From the NCBI RefSeq assembly GCF_018882295.1, contig NZ_JACVOR010000001.1, forward strand, positions 868,001 through 932,000: DNA of 64,000 bases. Direction: 5' to 3'. A program made the position numbers and the translations under genes. The first letter of the stretch is position 1, and each line of letters opens with the position of its first letter. Of this stretch, positions 18,367-27,382 are shown piece by piece. Below the pieces are notes generated by a model. That model was not told the origin of the DNA, did no database searches, and saw only the letters and a program-made list of their open reading frames with translations. This stretch comes from Polynucleobacter sp. 80A-SIGWE (GTDB lineage: Bacteria; Pseudomonadota; Gammaproteobacteria; Burkholderiales; Burkholderiaceae).

Positions 18367-19221
18367 TTAGTCTGAGAAGACTACAGAAGTTGCGCCGTTA
18401 ATCAAAACACGGTCATGCAAGTAATAGCGAAGGGCGCGGGACAACACTGTTCGCTCTAAATCTCGGCCTTTACGAACCAAGTCTTCGGGAGTGTCGCCAT
18501 GGGTAACGCGCGTGACGTCTTGCTCAATGATTGGACCTTCATCCAAATCGCTAGTAACAAAGTGTGCTGTTGCACCAATCAATTTAATGCCGCGAGCATG
18601 GGCCTGGTGATAAGGCTTCGCACCTTTAAAGCTTGGTAAGAATGAGTGGTGAACGTTAATACAGCGTCCAGATAACTTGGTGGATAAATCATCTGACAGA
18701 ATCTGCATGTAACGCGCCAGGATTACCATGTCCACTTTTGAATCTGCAACGATTTCCAAGAGCTTTGCTTCTTGAGCTGGCTTGGTTTCTGGTGTTACCG
18801 GCAAGTGATAGAAGGGGATATCTGCAAAATCAATGCTGGCATATACCTCGCGCGGATGATTGGAGACAATTCCACAAATGATCATTGGCAATTCACCGAT
18901 GCGCCAGCGGTAAAGTAAATCTACGAGGCAATGATCCAACTTGGAGGCCATGATCAATACGCGTTTTAAATCTTTAACTGCGCGCAAGTCCCAGGTGAGA
19001 TCAAAACGTTTGGCGATTTTTACAAAGCCAGCTCTCAGAGTTTTGCTATCGGCGCCGCAGCTAAAACTCACACGCATAAAGAAGCGTTTAGAAGCTTTGT
19101 CATCAAACTGCTGAGCTTCTTCAATGTCGCCACCTAATTCGAAGATATAGGTTGAGACGGCGGCAACAATGCCTGGTCGATTGGGGCAGGTCAGTGTGAG
19201 GTAGTAATTTTCTGTAGTCAT
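18367..19221 (-). CDS. purU: Formyltetrahydrofolate deformylase PurU
   Basis: A 284-residue enzyme that splits 10-formyl-THF into formate and THF, balancing the one-carbon pool. The N-terminal ACT domain (LTCPNRPGIVAAVSTYIFELGG) is followed by a formyltransferase-fold domain with VDMVILARYMQILS, CINVHHSFLPSFKGAKPYHQA and IGATAHFVTSDLDEGPIIEQ, which contain the catalytic Asn/His/Asp set. Length is normal. The gene is convergent with soxA. The formate released could feed the formate dehydrogenase at 38.8-43.5 kb, which is inference. Confidence 0.95.
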   Translation of the reverse strand: MTTENYYLTLTCPNRPGIVAAVSTYIFELGGDIEEAQQFDDKASKRFFMRVSFSCGADSKTLRAGFVKIAKRFDLTWDLRAVKDLKRVLIMASKLDHCLVDLLYRWRIGELPMIICGIVSNHPREVYASIDFADIPFYHLPVTPETKPAQEAKLLEIVADSKVDMVILARYMQILSDDLSTKLSGRCINVHHSFLPSFKGAKPYHQAHARGIKLIGATAHFVTSDLDEGPIIEQDVTRVTHGDTPEDLVRKGRDLERTVLSRALRYYLHDRVLINGATSVVFSD

Positions 19222-19269
19222 GGCTTCAAAAGGGAAAAAGATTGCTTAACAAGGGTAATTTTAGACTGC

Positions 19270-19731
19270 TTATTTAGTAGCGGGGATGCTATCTGCTGGT
19301 CCTGGATAAGGCTCACTCATATCTTTGATTGCGGGGACGGGGATATCCGAACAAATAGGCTTTGGTCCTAAGGCATTCAGGAAATTGCAATCTTGCTTAG
19401 TTGCTGCTGAAGCCGCGTGCTCAAGTGGAGATTTTCCGGTAGTTACCGTGGAAATCGTGCTAACTGCCGTTGAAGGGTTGGCTACCGCGACGGATACAGC
19501 AGCAGTTCCAGCCGAGCTGGCTACGGTAGTGGCAGAACTTCCCAAGGCCATTAAGGGCGCAGCACATCCGGCTACATTAAGGCAGAGGAAGATACCTCCA
19601 AGAATATAGCCCCAATAAAAGCAAAAAGCAGACCAACCCGCTAGGTTTGATCTGCTGAGCTGGGTTGTCAAAAGGCGCTGATTATTTGCGCTGGCAGACA
19701 ACGTTAAATACTCCAGCTGTCCACGATTCAT
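19270..19731 (-). CDS. Small probable lipoprotein, start uncertain
   Basis: An alanine-, serine- and threonine-rich protein. A hydrophobic stretch (YWGYILGGIFLCLNVAGCAA) ends in a lipobox-like V-A-G-C, which suggests a lipid-anchored protein. After it come ATTVASSAGTAAVSVAVANP and a tail with two cysteines (KQDCNFLNALGPKPICSD). The ATG at 19731 gives 153 residues but overlaps the upstream gene by 50 bases and puts about 38 residues before the hydrophobic part. A TTG at 19671 gives a shorter, more lipoprotein-like start. Neither has a clear ribosome site. I do not recognise the family. Confidence 0.55.
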   Translation of the reverse strand: MNRGQLEYLTLSASANNQRLLTTQLSRSNLAGWSAFCFYWGYILGGIFLCLNVAGCAAPLMALGSSATTVASSAGTAAVSVAVANPSTAVSTISTVTTGKSPLEHAASAATKQDCNFLNALGPKPICSDIPVPAIKDMSEPYPGPADSIPATK

Positions 19732-20086
19732 TTACAACGGGCTCAAATTCACTGTTGGGGGTTTTGTTATCCGAAACTAATTTGCCGGAGCCTTTATTGC
19801 CCGCAAACTCTTTGTATTCAATTGGGCGATAGCTAATGGCTGGACAGTTGTATTCATTGATACCGATAATTGAACTCACGGGCTGTTTGTTTTTTGGATT
19901 CACTCCAGGTTTTTTAAAATCCAGCATTGACAAAATCTGCACTTTTTCGCCGGACTCGCTAATCGTATCTAAATCAACATAAACGACCATTAACTGATTT
20001 AACCCCAATTCCTGCCAAGCGGCAAAGCCATTAGAAAAAGGGAGTAGAGAGAGGGCGGTAAAAATGGCGAGAGAATATTTTTTCAT
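19682..20086 (-). CDS. Small exported protein, surface-adhesin-E-like
   Basis: About 134 residues from the ATG at 20086, which starts a clean Sec signal peptide (KKYSLAIFTALSLLPFSNGFA). The mature part begins WQELGLNQLMVVYVDLDTIS and continues with VQILSMLDFKKPG and NEYNCPAISYRPIEYKEFAG, a pattern seen in small periplasmic proteins called surface-adhesin E or CNP1-like in beta-proteobacteria. Two cysteines may form a disulfide. In-frame upstream ATGs at 20104 and a start at 20122 would only add residues before the signal peptide. Its function is not known. Confidence 0.75.
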   Translation of the reverse strand: MKKYSLAIFTALSLLPFSNGFAAWQELGLNQLMVVYVDLDTISESGEKVQILSMLDFKKPGVNPKNKQPVSSIIGINEYNCPAISYRPIEYKEFAGNKGSGKLVSDNKTPNSEFEPVVNESWTAGVFNVVCQRK

Positions 20087-20157
20087 GATAGATGGCGTTG
20101 TCATTAAATGGGTTAAGCCCAATCGGGGGCCTGCTTTGTAATTCTAAACTCCCCAGC

Positions 20158-22623
20158 TTACTTTTCCTTGATATTTAGATCCAGTTGCCGGCCAATCTTT
20201 TGGGGCTTCATTTGCAAGGGGAGGTATTCATTGTGAGCCCAGAGTGCGCTCATATTTCGGTAAAGCTTATTCTGTACCCAGCCAGATTGCCCAGTTTGGT
20301 AAATAAAGAGGGATTGCTCTAAATCAGAGAGGTCGTAGAGCGTCCGCAGGCTGGGGGCCTGTTTAGTTTCAAAAGGATTATCGGCCCTGAGAAGCTCGAG
20401 GCGTCCTACGTTAATGCTAAAGCTATCCCCAGGAAAAGGCTGCGTCAAATTAAAGAAACTTCCAAGGAATGGAACCTTGCTTAAAGGGCGATGCTCAGAG
20501 ACGGCAATATGTGCATTACCCCACACCCAATTTTTAGGATTATTACCAAATTGCGCGCTCAGTTGTTCTAGCGCCTTATCAAGCGCCGCATTTGAAGCTT
20601 CAGCACAATTCTCGATCTGTTCAGTTTGCGGATCATTACACCAAGGGCTATTCGGATTTTGTAATTGCAAAATCAGCGGGTGTCTAAAGTTACGTGCACC
20701 ATAATTTTCTGTGAACAAATAGCCTAAGCGCCCAAAGAGTTTGCGTGATAGTTGATCGGCCCAGGCATTAAATATGAGAGCGCCAGTGCTATCGATTTTC
20801 ATATCGCCATCAAAGTTTCTGCTGAGCTCAATAGCTTGTTGAGCTAAAGGATGTTTTGATTGGGCGGATTTAAATAAATCTAGTAATGGTGTGGCACCTA
20901 GAGAGAGGGTATCAGCCTGCATGGATTTCATGGAGGCGAGGTCATGCACTGACTTGCCTTTTATAAGATCCACAATGCGGTCGTAGCGGGTTGGTAAATC
21001 CCAGTCGCCAGTTAGCGGATTTGGATCGTTGGCAGCCACGACTTTTTGGTTGGCTGTAGCAATCCAGTTCGCATCGGGGTTGGTGCTATTCGGTAGTTGA
21101 TCGAAAGGAACGTAGCCAGTCCAGTCATATTGCTTTTCCCAGCCTAGCGCTGGCGCTACCCCATAGAGCCCTTGATGCAAAGTGCGTTTAGGAGCAACAC
21201 CTGCCGCCTGAAATGAAATGTTTCCATCAACGTCTGCCATCACGACGTTTTGCATTGGCGCATAATTTTTACGAAGCGCCTGCTTAAATGTATCCAAATC
21301 TTTAGCGTGATTCATATCGAGTAAGCCGGCAACCGATTGATTCTCAACATCCAATGCGGTCCAGCGCAATGCTAAGACAAAGCGATCGGCATCAATTGCG
21401 CGCTTTGCTCGTGCGTAGGATTCGGAGATTACTGGACCATGCCGAGTTTCTTTGACTAAAAAGCGCAAGGGAGACTCACCTTTGATGTCGATGATTTCTT
21501 GACGCACTTTGAAGGCAAGCGGACCATCTGGCCCGCGATAGACGCCAGGATTTTTTGGATCAAGCTGTTCAATATATAAATCTTGAACGTCGGGGCCGGT
21601 ATTCGTAAAGCTCCAAGCAAATTTATCGGTTCTACCTAAAACTACCGCCGGAATTCCAGGGAGGGTTGCGCCAATGACGTTGAGGCCTGGAGCCTCTAAG
21701 TGAGCCATGTACCAGATGGCTGGGGCCGATAAGCCTAGATGAGGGTCGTTCGCTAATAAAGGCTTGCCAGAGGCTGTGAGCTTCCCGTTAAGCACCCAAT
21801 TATTGGATCCAATGCCATCTTTACCACCAGGCACTTCATTTAATGCTAATTCAGTTGCTGGTAACTTCTTCGACTTTTGATCTCGGTTGAGTGGGTTGGG
21901 GTTAAAGACATTGATGTCCCGATACATTTTTGCAAAGTCAACATTACTTACTGGTTCGCCTGGCGTGTATGCCGGCATGACTTCCCATACTTCCTTAGTC
22001 GTTAAAAATTGCGAGAGCTCAAGGCGCTGTAATTCTTTATGCCAGTTACCGCCAAGATCCAGTGCCATCATCAACATCCATGCCACGCTATCCGTAGGTG
22101 ACCAATGACCAGGTTTAGAACCTGTTAAAAAATATTCAACTGGTAGCGCCCAACCTAAGTGAGCATTACCGGCATTCACTCCATCCGCGTAGGATTGTAG
22201 TAATCGCTTAGTGGCGATAGGGTAGCGATCGAATTGTTTTTCAGCTGCATGCTTAATGCCTAAGGTGCGAATAAAGCGATCAATCGCTAGAGTTTCTTTA
22301 CCAAGGATTTCAGAGAGTCGACCACTAGATAGGCGACGATTAATTTCCATTTGCCAGGAGCGCTCGCTGGCATGCAAATAGCCCAAGGCAAAGAGTGCAT
22401 CCGAAGAGCTCTTTGCTTGAATATGAGGAATGTCGCTTTCATCAAAGCTGATGGCAACCGAATCTCCCAGGGATTTGATGATCCGCTTGCCAGAGGGATT
22501 GGTTTGGGCTGAGATTAAGTAGAAGACTCCAACTGCAATGATCAATACCAAGGCCGCAGAACCAAGCCAAAAGATGGCTTTAAATAGGGTTTTAAGACCT
22601 GAGCTCGGCGTAGGAATTTTCAT
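20158..22623 (-). CDS. Penicillin acylase family amidohydrolase
   Basis: An 821-residue Ntn-hydrolase precursor. An N-terminal hydrophobic segment (residues 14-37) directs it to the membrane or periplasm. The alpha-chain region has DIPHIQAKSSSDALFALGYLHASERSWQ. The beta-chain start is at Ser273 in GIGSNNWVLNG, the expected self-cleavage and nucleophile residue, followed by LLANDPHLGLSAPAIWY, IPAVVLGRTDKFAWSFTN and a C-terminal FNLTQPFPGDSFSINVG. Related enzymes hydrolyse acyl-homoserine lactones, beta-lactam side chains or other N-acyl amides; which of these applies cannot be told. It stands alone on the minus strand, 133 bases from tRNA-Leu. Confidence 0.9.
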   Translation of the reverse strand: MKIPTPSSGLKTLFKAIFWLGSAALVLIIAVGVFYLISAQTNPSGKRIIKSLGDSVAISFDESDIPHIQAKSSSDALFALGYLHASERSWQMEINRRLSSGRLSEILGKETLAIDRFIRTLGIKHAAEKQFDRYPIATKRLLQSYADGVNAGNAHLGWALPVEYFLTGSKPGHWSPTDSVAWMLMMALDLGGNWHKELQRLELSQFLTTKEVWEVMPAYTPGEPVSNVDFAKMYRDINVFNPNPLNRDQKSKKLPATELALNEVPGGKDGIGSNNWVLNGKLTASGKPLLANDPHLGLSAPAIWYMAHLEAPGLNVIGATLPGIPAVVLGRTDKFAWSFTNTGPDVQDLYIEQLDPKNPGVYRGPDGPLAFKVRQEIIDIKGESPLRFLVKETRHGPVISESYARAKRAIDADRFVLALRWTALDVENQSVAGLLDMNHAKDLDTFKQALRKNYAPMQNVVMADVDGNISFQAAGVAPKRTLHQGLYGVAPALGWEKQYDWTGYVPFDQLPNSTNPDANWIATANQKVVAANDPNPLTGDWDLPTRYDRIVDLIKGKSVHDLASMKSMQADTLSLGATPLLDLFKSAQSKHPLAQQAIELSRNFDGDMKIDSTGALIFNAWADQLSRKLFGRLGYLFTENYGARNFRHPLILQLQNPNSPWCNDPQTEQIENCAEASNAALDKALEQLSAQFGNNPKNWVWGNAHIAVSEHRPLSKVPFLGSFFNLTQPFPGDSFSINVGRLELLRADNPFETKQAPSLRTLYDLSDLEQSLFIYQTGQSGWVQNKLYRNMSALWAHNEYLPLQMKPQKIGRQLDLNIKEK

Positions 22624-22756
22624 GGGAATAGTTTAGTGGGTTTGCTATAACTTGAGCCCGAGCGAGATGAAAACAGGCTTCCAGTCTCCAAGCGGTCTCA
22701 CATGCTAAAATTTTGCTTGTCTTGATTTATTTAGTACGGCTTTATTGCTCGTGCGA

Positions 22757-22845
22757 GCCCGAGTGGTGAAATCGGTAGACACAGCAGATTTAAAATCTGC
22801 CGACTCAAAAAAGTCGTGCCGGTTCGATTCCGGCCTCGGGCACCA
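22757..22845 (+). tRNA. trnL-UAA: tRNA-Leu, anticodon UAA
   Basis: A complete cloverleaf with an 89-base encoded sequence including CCA. The acceptor arms GCCCGAG (22757-22763) and CTCGGGC (22835-22841) pair fully, with discriminator A and CCA at 22843-22845. The anticodon stem GCAGA/TCTGC encloses loop TTTAAAA, giving anticodon TAA at 22791-22793. A long variable arm (GACTC..AAAAAAGTC region) is as expected for a class II leucine tRNA. The T arm has GGTTCGATTCC. Confidence 0.98.
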
Positions 22846-22969
22846 ATCGATATTTTGCAAAAACTGCATTTCCAAGCTTTAAATGGTATTTTTCCTCTGA
22901 TTGCAAAGCTGCCTTTCAGGAAAAATTCTTGTAAAATCAAGTCGTTACTATTTTTTTACAAAGTATTTG

Positions 22970-25900
22970 GTGAATCGCAAAGGAAGACTTTCTTCCACTA
23001 TTCCTTTTTGCACTACCAAATCTTTATCTAAGCAGATAAGGAAGGTATTTACACTTTCTTTTTTTCTGTCATTCTCGGTGGGCACTATTCATGCTGCCCC
23101 TCCAGCCCCTGCGCAAAATGCTCTCCCAACTGGTGGTCAAGTAGTTGCTGGTAGCGCCACAATTAATTCAACAACGGCTGCCAATAATGCAGTGATGAAC
23201 GTCAACCAAAGTTCGCAAAGAGCAGTGATTAATTGGGACGCTTTTAACGTTGGTAAAAATGCTGCCGTCAACTTCAATCAACCCAATGCAAATTCAGTAA
23301 CACTGAACCGCGTAACGGGAGCAACAGCTTCGATGATTGAAGGTGCAGTTAAAGCGAATGGCCAAGTTATTTTTGTAAATCCTAATGGCGTTACTTTTGG
23401 TAGGGGCGCTGATATTAATGCGGCAGGTGTAGTAGCTTCCACCATGAACATTGCTGATAAAGATTTTATGGATGGTAAATCTACTTACAAAGGCAATGGC
23501 ACTGGTCAAGTAATCAACGAAGGCAAGATCACCACAACAAACGATGGTGGTTACATTGCCTTACTCGCCCCTGAAGTGCGTAATGATGGCTACCTTTTGG
23601 CTAAAAAAGGCGTCGGAACAGTAGCGTTGGGCGCTGGTGAGCAAATTACGCTGGACTTTAAAGGTGGCTCCTTAATCTCCCTTAAGGTAGATAAGTCAGC
23701 CTACAACACCTTGATAGAAAACAAGAGGGTCGTCGAAGTCAACGGCGGCCTGGTAGTTATTGCTGCAGGTTCAGCTAATCAACTCATGGCCAGTGTCATC
23801 AGAAACACCGGCAAGATTTCGGCTAACAGCTTGGTGAGCAACGGCGGTGTAATTGAGCTGGTAGCAAACAACCTTACTCAGGCAGGCAAGATTAGTGCCA
23901 ATAGCCAAAGCCAAGAGGGCGGTCAAATTAACTTGGTGGGTAGTGACATTACCGTAGCGGCCAACTCCAAGACAACGGCAACGGGCGCAACAGCTGGTGG
24001 CCAAGTGAACATTGGCCTCGCTAATACTCAGGTCAGTGGCGGCAGTCAGGTGAGCGCTCCAACCCAGCAGGCAATTCTGGCTAATGCAAACCAAGCCGAG
24101 AAAAATAATCAACTGGCTACCTCAGTCGCCATACAAGAGAACGCATTAATTGATACGTCGGCCACCCAAGTCGGCAATGGTGGTGCAATTGCCATTTGGT
24201 CCAAAGTGCAAACTACGGTTGCCGGTGTTCTTAAGTCGATGGGTGGTGCACTAGCCGGTAATGGCGGTTTTATCGAAACCAGCTCCAAGGGTCAAGTAAG
24301 TATTGCGCCAGCTACCCAGATCAATACTGGCGCCAATAACTCAACTGGTCGGGTAGGCACTTGGTTATTAGACCCAGTTGATTTGTTTATTAATAGTTCG
24401 GCTGCCACAGTAATTTCAGAAGCTTTGTCCAATAGCAACGTGACGATTGCCGTAACGGCAAATACAAGTGCCTGCACATTAGGTATCTGTATCTTGAATG
24501 GCACAGGATTAATGGTTATCGATAGCGGGGCTCATATTCTTAAGGCGGGGACTAATTACACTACCTTGACTCTTAGTGCTGCAGGCAACTTTCGCCTTGA
24601 TGGCAGCATTACTGGGCAAAACTTAGATGTTGTTATCCAATCTTCAATTGCATACCTTGGGGTAGGTTCATCCATTAATGCCTCTAAGGTAACTATCCAA
24701 GCTCAGACAATTCTGAGTTATGGAACCGTTCAAACAAGCAACTATTATTTGTTTGGTAGTGGCGCGGGAACATTGGGTAATGCCATTGAGCTTTTGGCGC
24801 AATCTATTTTTATATCGGGCACTCTGAGGCTTAATGCGGGCGTGCCTTTGGTGCCGGATCTCATGCCAACCATTTTGGATTTAAATCTTCAAAATGCAAA
24901 TCAGGGCCTCAATAAAATTTACTCTAGTACCGCGGCAAATGATCCTTCAATACTGACTGTCACCCCAGTGACACAGGCTGCAAGCAATGTTATTTACTTG
25001 ACGGCAAGCCAAATTGATCCTGCTAGTGCTGCAGTAGTTGGTTTGGAGGGCACGGCTCAAGTTTTGGCCAGCGGTACTAATGGTGGGTCGGTTTATCTGA
25101 GGGGTACATATGCCTACACTAAAGCTAACAGTCTTCTGCAAGCAATTGGAACTGCTGGTCCTGGCGGCATGATTGGAATTAATGCTGATGACATAGAAAT
25201 TGCTGGAGAGTTAAATACAGGAGGATCGACTCATGGCGGCTCCATTAACTTGATTGCTAATGCAGGAGTTTTGAATTTACAAGGTCGTCTTATCAAGGCT
25301 AATGGTGGGACTGGTTTGAGTGGAGTTATCAATGCACAAGTGTCTGGTATCCCATCACTGTTGGCTAATTTAGCCATGGTTGCAGGGTCGCCAAGCGACG
25401 GCATTGACTTTGGCAGCATTCTTTTCATCAGAGTGGCAGCACTGTCTGCGGCAGCGGGATCGCCGAACTTGGGTTATGAGATTGTGGATGCTTCTGGCAC
25501 TATCGTTAATCTCGGTACTGGTAGCTATGCAAATCTTTCAATCAGCGGCACACCAAGCTACTTCAATAATACGGCTGCCATTGCAGACACTCTGGGTAGT
25601 GGTACGTATGCAAGCTTGAAAGTTAAAGGCTTGACGCTCGGCGGAGTGGACTCAGGGCACTATATGCTGGTATCAATACCAGCACCCCTCACGATTAGCC
25701 CAGCACAATCTATTGCACCGCCAGCGCCGATGGCTTTAGCTCCGCCACCACCTCCACCTCCGCCGCCAGTAATGTTTAGCGCACCATTACCTGCGCCAGC
25801 TCCAGCAAAAATGGAAATAGCACCAGCACTTGCTCCTTCTCCAGTTCCTGCAAATTCCCCGCCTCCTGCCGCTGGTGGGGAAATTCCAATGCAGGCTCCA

Positions 25901-26584
25901 GCTAAAGCGGCACCGTTGATGGTGATGTCTGATGGAAGCATTCAACTTACACCTCCACCACCTCCTGGTGCAGCTCCTTCAGCCGTTAATGCTTCAGCCC
26001 CTCAAGCGCCACCAGCACCACCACCGGCTGGTAATCGTGCTAGCCCAAATAAGGAGAGCAGGGACGCTAGGAATGGCAACAATAATTCTGAGACTAGAAA
26101 GTATGGAAGCACTAAAGGCAGCGTAGAAAAAGCAGATGCAAAGGATCGTAGCGGTAAGTTAACTAATGGACCTTCTAAATACGTTAGCAAGTACGCTAAT
26201 GGCTTCCGTAATGGCGACAAGCCTGCGCCTAAGGAGGGCAGCAGTAAAACTGTGGCTGGTACAAAACCCAATTCTCCTCCACGAGAAGGAAAGTACAGTA
26301 GTCGCATTAACGCGATGACCAATAATCCAGCGGTGATTGCCGCTATGGCAAAAAACCCATTTGCTGGGAACGTTTTACCATTCCCGCAGGTCGCTCCAAA
26401 TATTGTTCCTGCACCAGTGGTACTTAGAGGTGGAGATAGCCTGACGCAGTCCTATGATGATGTACCATCGATACGTAATTCTGGGGCGGTAAACGTAGGT
26501 CGCTCCCGGGCTTCGGAAAATTATCATGAGAGTCTTGAGTCAGTAAATCTCATGTCTACTTTGAATTTATTTATTATCCGTTAA
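22970..26584 (+). CDS. Filamentous-haemagglutinin-type secreted protein (TpsA1) with proline-rich tail
   Basis: About 1,204 residues from a GTG at 22970; no ATG fits, and a TTG at 22967 or 22901 is also possible. The first about 42 residues form a long signal peptide ending in FSVGTIHA-APP. Next comes a two-partner-secretion (TpsA, haemagglutination-activity) domain with NWDAFNVG, NFNQPN, NRVTGA and the NPNG motif in VNPNGVTFGRGADINAAG. A beta-helix-like region follows to about 25,670. From 25,680 the protein changes to proline- and alanine-rich blocks, including a run of nine prolines, then a basic Asn/Ser/Lys-rich region. It would leave the cell through a TpsB pore, but none is adjacent; the nearest is at 47.7 kb. 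Its secretion domain is a paralogue of the one at 50.6 kb. It heads a tight six-gene run. Confidence 0.88.
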   Translation: MNRKGRLSSTIPFCTTKSLSKQIRKVFTLSFFLSFSVGTIHAAPPAPAQNALPTGGQVVAGSATINSTTAANNAVMNVNQSSQRAVINWDAFNVGKNAAVNFNQPNANSVTLNRVTGATASMIEGAVKANGQVIFVNPNGVTFGRGADINAAGVVASTMNIADKDFMDGKSTYKGNGTGQVINEGKITTTNDGGYIALLAPEVRNDGYLLAKKGVGTVALGAGEQITLDFKGGSLISLKVDKSAYNTLIENKRVVEVNGGLVVIAAGSANQLMASVIRNTGKISANSLVSNGGVIELVANNLTQAGKISANSQSQEGGQINLVGSDITVAANSKTTATGATAGGQVNIGLANTQVSGGSQVSAPTQQAILANANQAEKNNQLATSVAIQENALIDTSATQVGNGGAIAIWSKVQTTVAGVLKSMGGALAGNGGFIETSSKGQVSIAPATQINTGANNSTGRVGTWLLDPVDLFINSSAATVISEALSNSNVTIAVTANTSACTLGICILNGTGLMVIDSGAHILKAGTNYTTLTLSAAGNFRLDGSITGQNLDVVIQSSIAYLGVGSSINASKVTIQAQTILSYGTVQTSNYYLFGSGAGTLGNAIELLAQSIFISGTLRLNAGVPLVPDLMPTILDLNLQNANQGLNKIYSSTAANDPSILTVTPVTQAASNVIYLTASQIDPASAAVVGLEGTAQVLASGTNGGSVYLRGTYAYTKANSLLQAIGTAGPGGMIGINADDIEIAGELNTGGSTHGGSINLIANAGVLNLQGRLIKANGGTGLSGVINAQVSGIPSLLANLAMVAGSPSDGIDFGSILFIRVAALSAAAGSPNLGYEIVDASGTIVNLGTGSYANLSISGTPSYFNNTAAIADTLGSGTYASLKVKGLTLGGVDSGHYMLVSIPAPLTISPAQSIAPPAPMALAPPPPPPPPPVMFSAPLPAPAPAKMEIAPALAPSPVPANSPPPAAGGEIPMQAPAKAAPLMVMSDGSIQLTPPPPPGAAPSAVNASAPQAPPAPPPAGNRASPNKESRDARNGNNNSETRKYGSTKGSVEKADAKDRSGKLTNGPSKYVSKYANGFRNGDKPAPKEGSSKTVAGTKPNSPPREGKYSSRINAMTNNPAVIAAMAKNPFAGNVLPFPQVAPNIVPAPVVLRGGDSLTQSYDDVPSIRNSGAVNVGRSRASENYHESLESVNLMSTLNLFIIR
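23137..24870 (+). repeat. Paralogous secretion-domain block, copy 1
   Basis: The stretch encoding LPTGGQVVAG through NAIELLAQSIFISG of TpsA1 matches, codon by codon with many synonymous changes, the stretch at about 50,740-52,460 of the giant TpsA. Long shared runs in protein are VKANGQVIFVNPNGVTFG versus VKANGQVVFVNPNGVTFG and LVVIAAGSANQLMASVI in both. This is an old gene duplication of the N-terminal about 570 residues, not a recent DNA repeat. Confidence 0.8.
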
Positions 26585-26606
26585 TTGGCGCAAGGATTGG
26601 TAATAC

Positions 26607-27380
26607 ATGATTAACTATTTGCATACACTCCCTAATATTGTCGTTGGGGTTTTCATAACGTGTATGGGATTGCTGATATCTACAGCCCTTCCTTTATTTA
26701 TTCGTTGGAAGTACAAATTAAACCCAGATGAGCATCTTGCTAAAGGTGCTGAAGAGGGTTTTAAATTATTTACCTCTATTACCTTACTTTTAATTGCGTT
26801 TGCTTTAGTGCGTGTGCAGGGCGATCATCGAAATGTAGAAGATCTAGTCTCCCGCGAAGCAGCGCTGATGTTTAAGTTAAATAGATCTCTGGCCGCCTTT
26901 GGTGGTTCACATACAGTTGAGCTGCAGGGAGATCTAAAAAATTATGCCAATGCAGTAGTTGATGATGAATGGCCTCTCATGGCTAAGAATGAAAGAAGTG
27001 AAGAGGCTACTAATGTATTAACAGATTTGACGCAGGGTATTCGACTTCTTGATCCAAAAAATCCTGTGCAACAAATGGCAAGAGCTGAAATTGTGACAAC
27101 CTTAAACCAGCTATCTGATGTGAGAGAGGCGCGGTTATCGGCGGCAAGACTTCAGCTACCCTCCTATTTGTCTGATGCTTTAGCTATTTCTGTTGCATTG
27201 CTTGCGATCTTTGGTTGGCTGCAAAATCCTTTACCCAAAATGGTTGCTTATGTAGGGGGTGTAACGATAGGTATTTCGGTGCTATTTACCTTGGTGATTG
27301 CTTTGGAGAGTCTATTTGTAGGTGAGAGCCGAGTAACACCTGGCGCCATTGTGCACATCCTGCCTTCTTTAGGGCCCTGA
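26607..27380 (+). CDS. DUF4239-like membrane protein
   Basis: A 257-residue protein with two membrane segments near the N terminus (about 8-32 and 52-68) and two near the C terminus (about 190-205 and 213-235), separated by a soluble helical region. FKLFTSITLLLIAFALVRVQGD, LVSREAALMFKLNRSLAAFGG and DVREARLSAARLQLPSYLSD fit the bestrophin-like DUF4239 family, which has no settled function. It starts 22 bases after TpsA1 and ends two bases before the first binding-protein gene, so co-transcription is very likely. A membrane platform or channel for the binding proteins is inference. Confidence 0.8.
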   Translation: MINYLHTLPNIVVGVFITCMGLLISTALPLFIRWKYKLNPDEHLAKGAEEGFKLFTSITLLLIAFALVRVQGDHRNVEDLVSREAALMFKLNRSLAAFGGSHTVELQGDLKNYANAVVDDEWPLMAKNERSEEATNVLTDLTQGIRLLDPKNPVQQMARAEIVTTLNQLSDVREARLSAARLQLPSYLSDALAISVALLAIFGWLQNPLPKMVAYVGGVTIGISVLFTLVIALESLFVGESRVTPGAIVHILPSLGP

Positions 27381-27382
27381 TA

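Noticed and set aside
20414..20704. A 96-residue plus-strand frame inside the penicillin acylase gene
   Set aside because: It is fully antisense to a well-supported gene, with no ribosome site and no recognisable family.
22757..22970. tRNA-Leu as an integration site for the TpsA1 gene cluster
   Set aside because: No integrase gene and no copy of the tRNA 3' end at the far side of the cluster (around 30.7 kb) were seen.
25660..25941. A glycine/alanine-rich minus-strand frame
   Set aside because: It is the shadow of the proline-rich tail of TpsA1 (CCA/CCT codons read backwards).
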